Shown in pieces: positions 63,106-64,000 of a stretch of 64,000 bases of DNA. Position 1 is the first letter of the stretch, and each line of letters opens with the position of its first letter. Both the position numbers and the translations under genes were made by a program. The notes under the pieces were generated by a model that did not search any database, was not told the origin of the DNA, and worked only from the letters and a program-made list of their open reading frames with translations. Source of the DNA: Strongylocentrotus droebachiensis (Eukaryota; Echinodermata; Echinoidea; Camarodonta; Strongylocentrotidae); NCBI GenBank assembly GCA_035222895.1, contig JAVYIG010001592.1:62001-126000 (forward strand). The letters are read 5' to 3'.

Positions 63106-63601
63106 TCAGTAGACTAGGGGTGCTGGTTCGAGAATAAGGATCGTCCACATAAACGAGGATGTCTTCATACGCGGACAAAACGCGTCCTAAAAGCCAAAGT
63201 TTGTCTGCATTTTCGGGGACGATCCTTACCGATCCGTGCCTTGGCGATGCAAAAAAAGGATTCCGTGATGATGCTCCATGATGCATGTATCACTTACGCA
63301 GCACAGAGACTTTAACGTTATAAACGATAAATCCTCAGGCAGACGGACAACTCATAAAAGCAGACAGTGAATTGAACTGGGGGTATTTTATGACGAGGAA
63401 TCATTTTTTTGCATTGCCAAGGCGGGGATTGATCGGTTTAACCCTAGACCTCTAGATCTACATGTACATCCGCAGAGCGCCAAAGAAAAAAGCTGTCTGC
63501 GCTGATCCTTATTTTTTAGGACGCGATATGTCTGCGTTTACGAAGATATCTTCATTTAATTATGCGGATGATCCTTATTCTTGAACCAGCGCCTCTACTG
63601 T
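63106..63601. mobile_element. Non-autonomous element with long terminal inverted repeats, about 496 bp
   Basis: Left CAGTAGACTAGGGGTGCTGG and right CCAGCGCCTCTACTG begin arms of about 100 bp. These pair through GAATAAGGAT, ATCTTC and CGCGTCCTAA. A second inverted pair (CCTTGGCGATGCAAAAAAAG with TTTTTTTGCATTGCCAAGG) lies inside. No transposase. Confidence 0.75.
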
Positions 63602-63680
63602 TCATCGGGTGCAGGAATGGGAAAACACCAACCCATTATTATTATCGGTTTTGTTTACATCACTCTTCAGTCGGTTATCC

Positions 63681-63863
63681 TATACTTTAGTGCGTTTTAT
63701 TATTTTGGGTTTCTAACTTCAGTTTAACCCTAACCCTAACCCTAACCCTAAACCTAACCCTACCCTTACCCTAACCCTAACCCTATTGATATGCACGTAG
63801 ATCTAGATCTAGAGCTGTAAACTGAAGTTAGAAACCCAAAATAATAAAACACACTAAAGTATA
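63681..63863. repeat. 45-bp inverted repeat enclosing interstitial telomeric CCCTAA repeats
   Basis: Arms 63681-63725 and 63819-63863 are complementary at 44 of 45 positions (ends TATACTTTAG and CTAAAGTATA). The loop contains about ten AACCCT/ACCCTA units (63725-63785) with slight degeneration, then a TAGATCTAGATCTAGA stretch. TTAGGG is the usual echinoderm telomere repeat. Confidence 0.9.
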
Positions 63864-64000
63864 GCATTGCCCTTCAGTCTTCATGCATGGTGTCAATTTA
63901 AGGCTAGGTGATATTACTTTCTTATTTCATTTCATCACGTAGCCCAAGGCCTTAGCCAAGACGGAAATAGTTCTTTTCCCTACGCACTGCATGCACCGCC

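Noticed and set aside
63725-63785. True chromosome end
   Set aside because: Sequence continues normally on both sides and the repeat is only about 60 bp, so it is interstitial.

Overview
The window looks like nuclear DNA from a marine invertebrate deuterostome, most likely an echinoderm of the sea-urchin type. This rests on long AT-rich introns with GT-AG splice sites, host proteins close to vertebrate orthologues, many small inverted-repeat elements, tRNA-derived SINEs, CR1/L2-type LINE ends and foldback arrays of short degenerate repeats. No species marker is present, so the organism is an inference. One assembly gap (200 N) lies at 19799-19998.

Five host or host-like genes can be read exon by exon with matching splice phases. 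(1) 5352-1582 (-): a four-exon, 879-codon gene with a Tudor-like N-terminus, Cys-rich zinc-binding segments and a DDE/RNase H-like domain of the DUF7869 kind, probably transposase-derived. Its promoter, first exon and most of exon 2 are repeated by a near-identical 1,238-bp tandem duplication. (2) 15932-13040 (-): the 3' half of GRB2 (most of SH2 plus the C-terminal SH3). (3) 23841-27292 (+): a four-exon, 698-residue multi-pass membrane protein of unknown function with an internal 83-residue duplication. (4) 28422-52744 (+): a complete endophilin-B (SH3GLB) gene with two alternative first exons and two candidate microexons where vertebrates splice alternatively. (5) 62324-59226 (-): UBL5, exactly 73 residues over three coding exons.

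The remainder is dominated by repeats. 1-1.2 kb is a degenerate satellite. 8-12.7 kb holds LINE pieces broken by MITEs. 14-17.6 kb holds MITEs, some nested, and two SINE heads. 18.4-19.8 kb holds two adjacent tandem arrays running into the gap. 20.9-22.9 kb and 29.2-30.3 kb hold arrays of short words in opposite orientations. Endophilin introns carry MITEs, a SINE, LINE tails, a 225-bp tandem duplication and a dispersed ~38-bp motif. The UBL5 introns carry a large foldback and a SINE. The right edge holds a long inverted-repeat element and a 45-bp inverted repeat enclosing interstitial telomeric repeats.

GRB2 acts in receptor-tyrosine-kinase signalling, endophilin-B in membrane curvature, mitochondrial dynamics and autophagy, and UBL5 in splicing. 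Nothing suggests that the five genes form one functional unit. The most unusual content is the foldback-like arrays of short degenerate words, the telomere-cored inverted repeat, the microexon pair and the promoter-doubling duplication of the DUF7869 gene.
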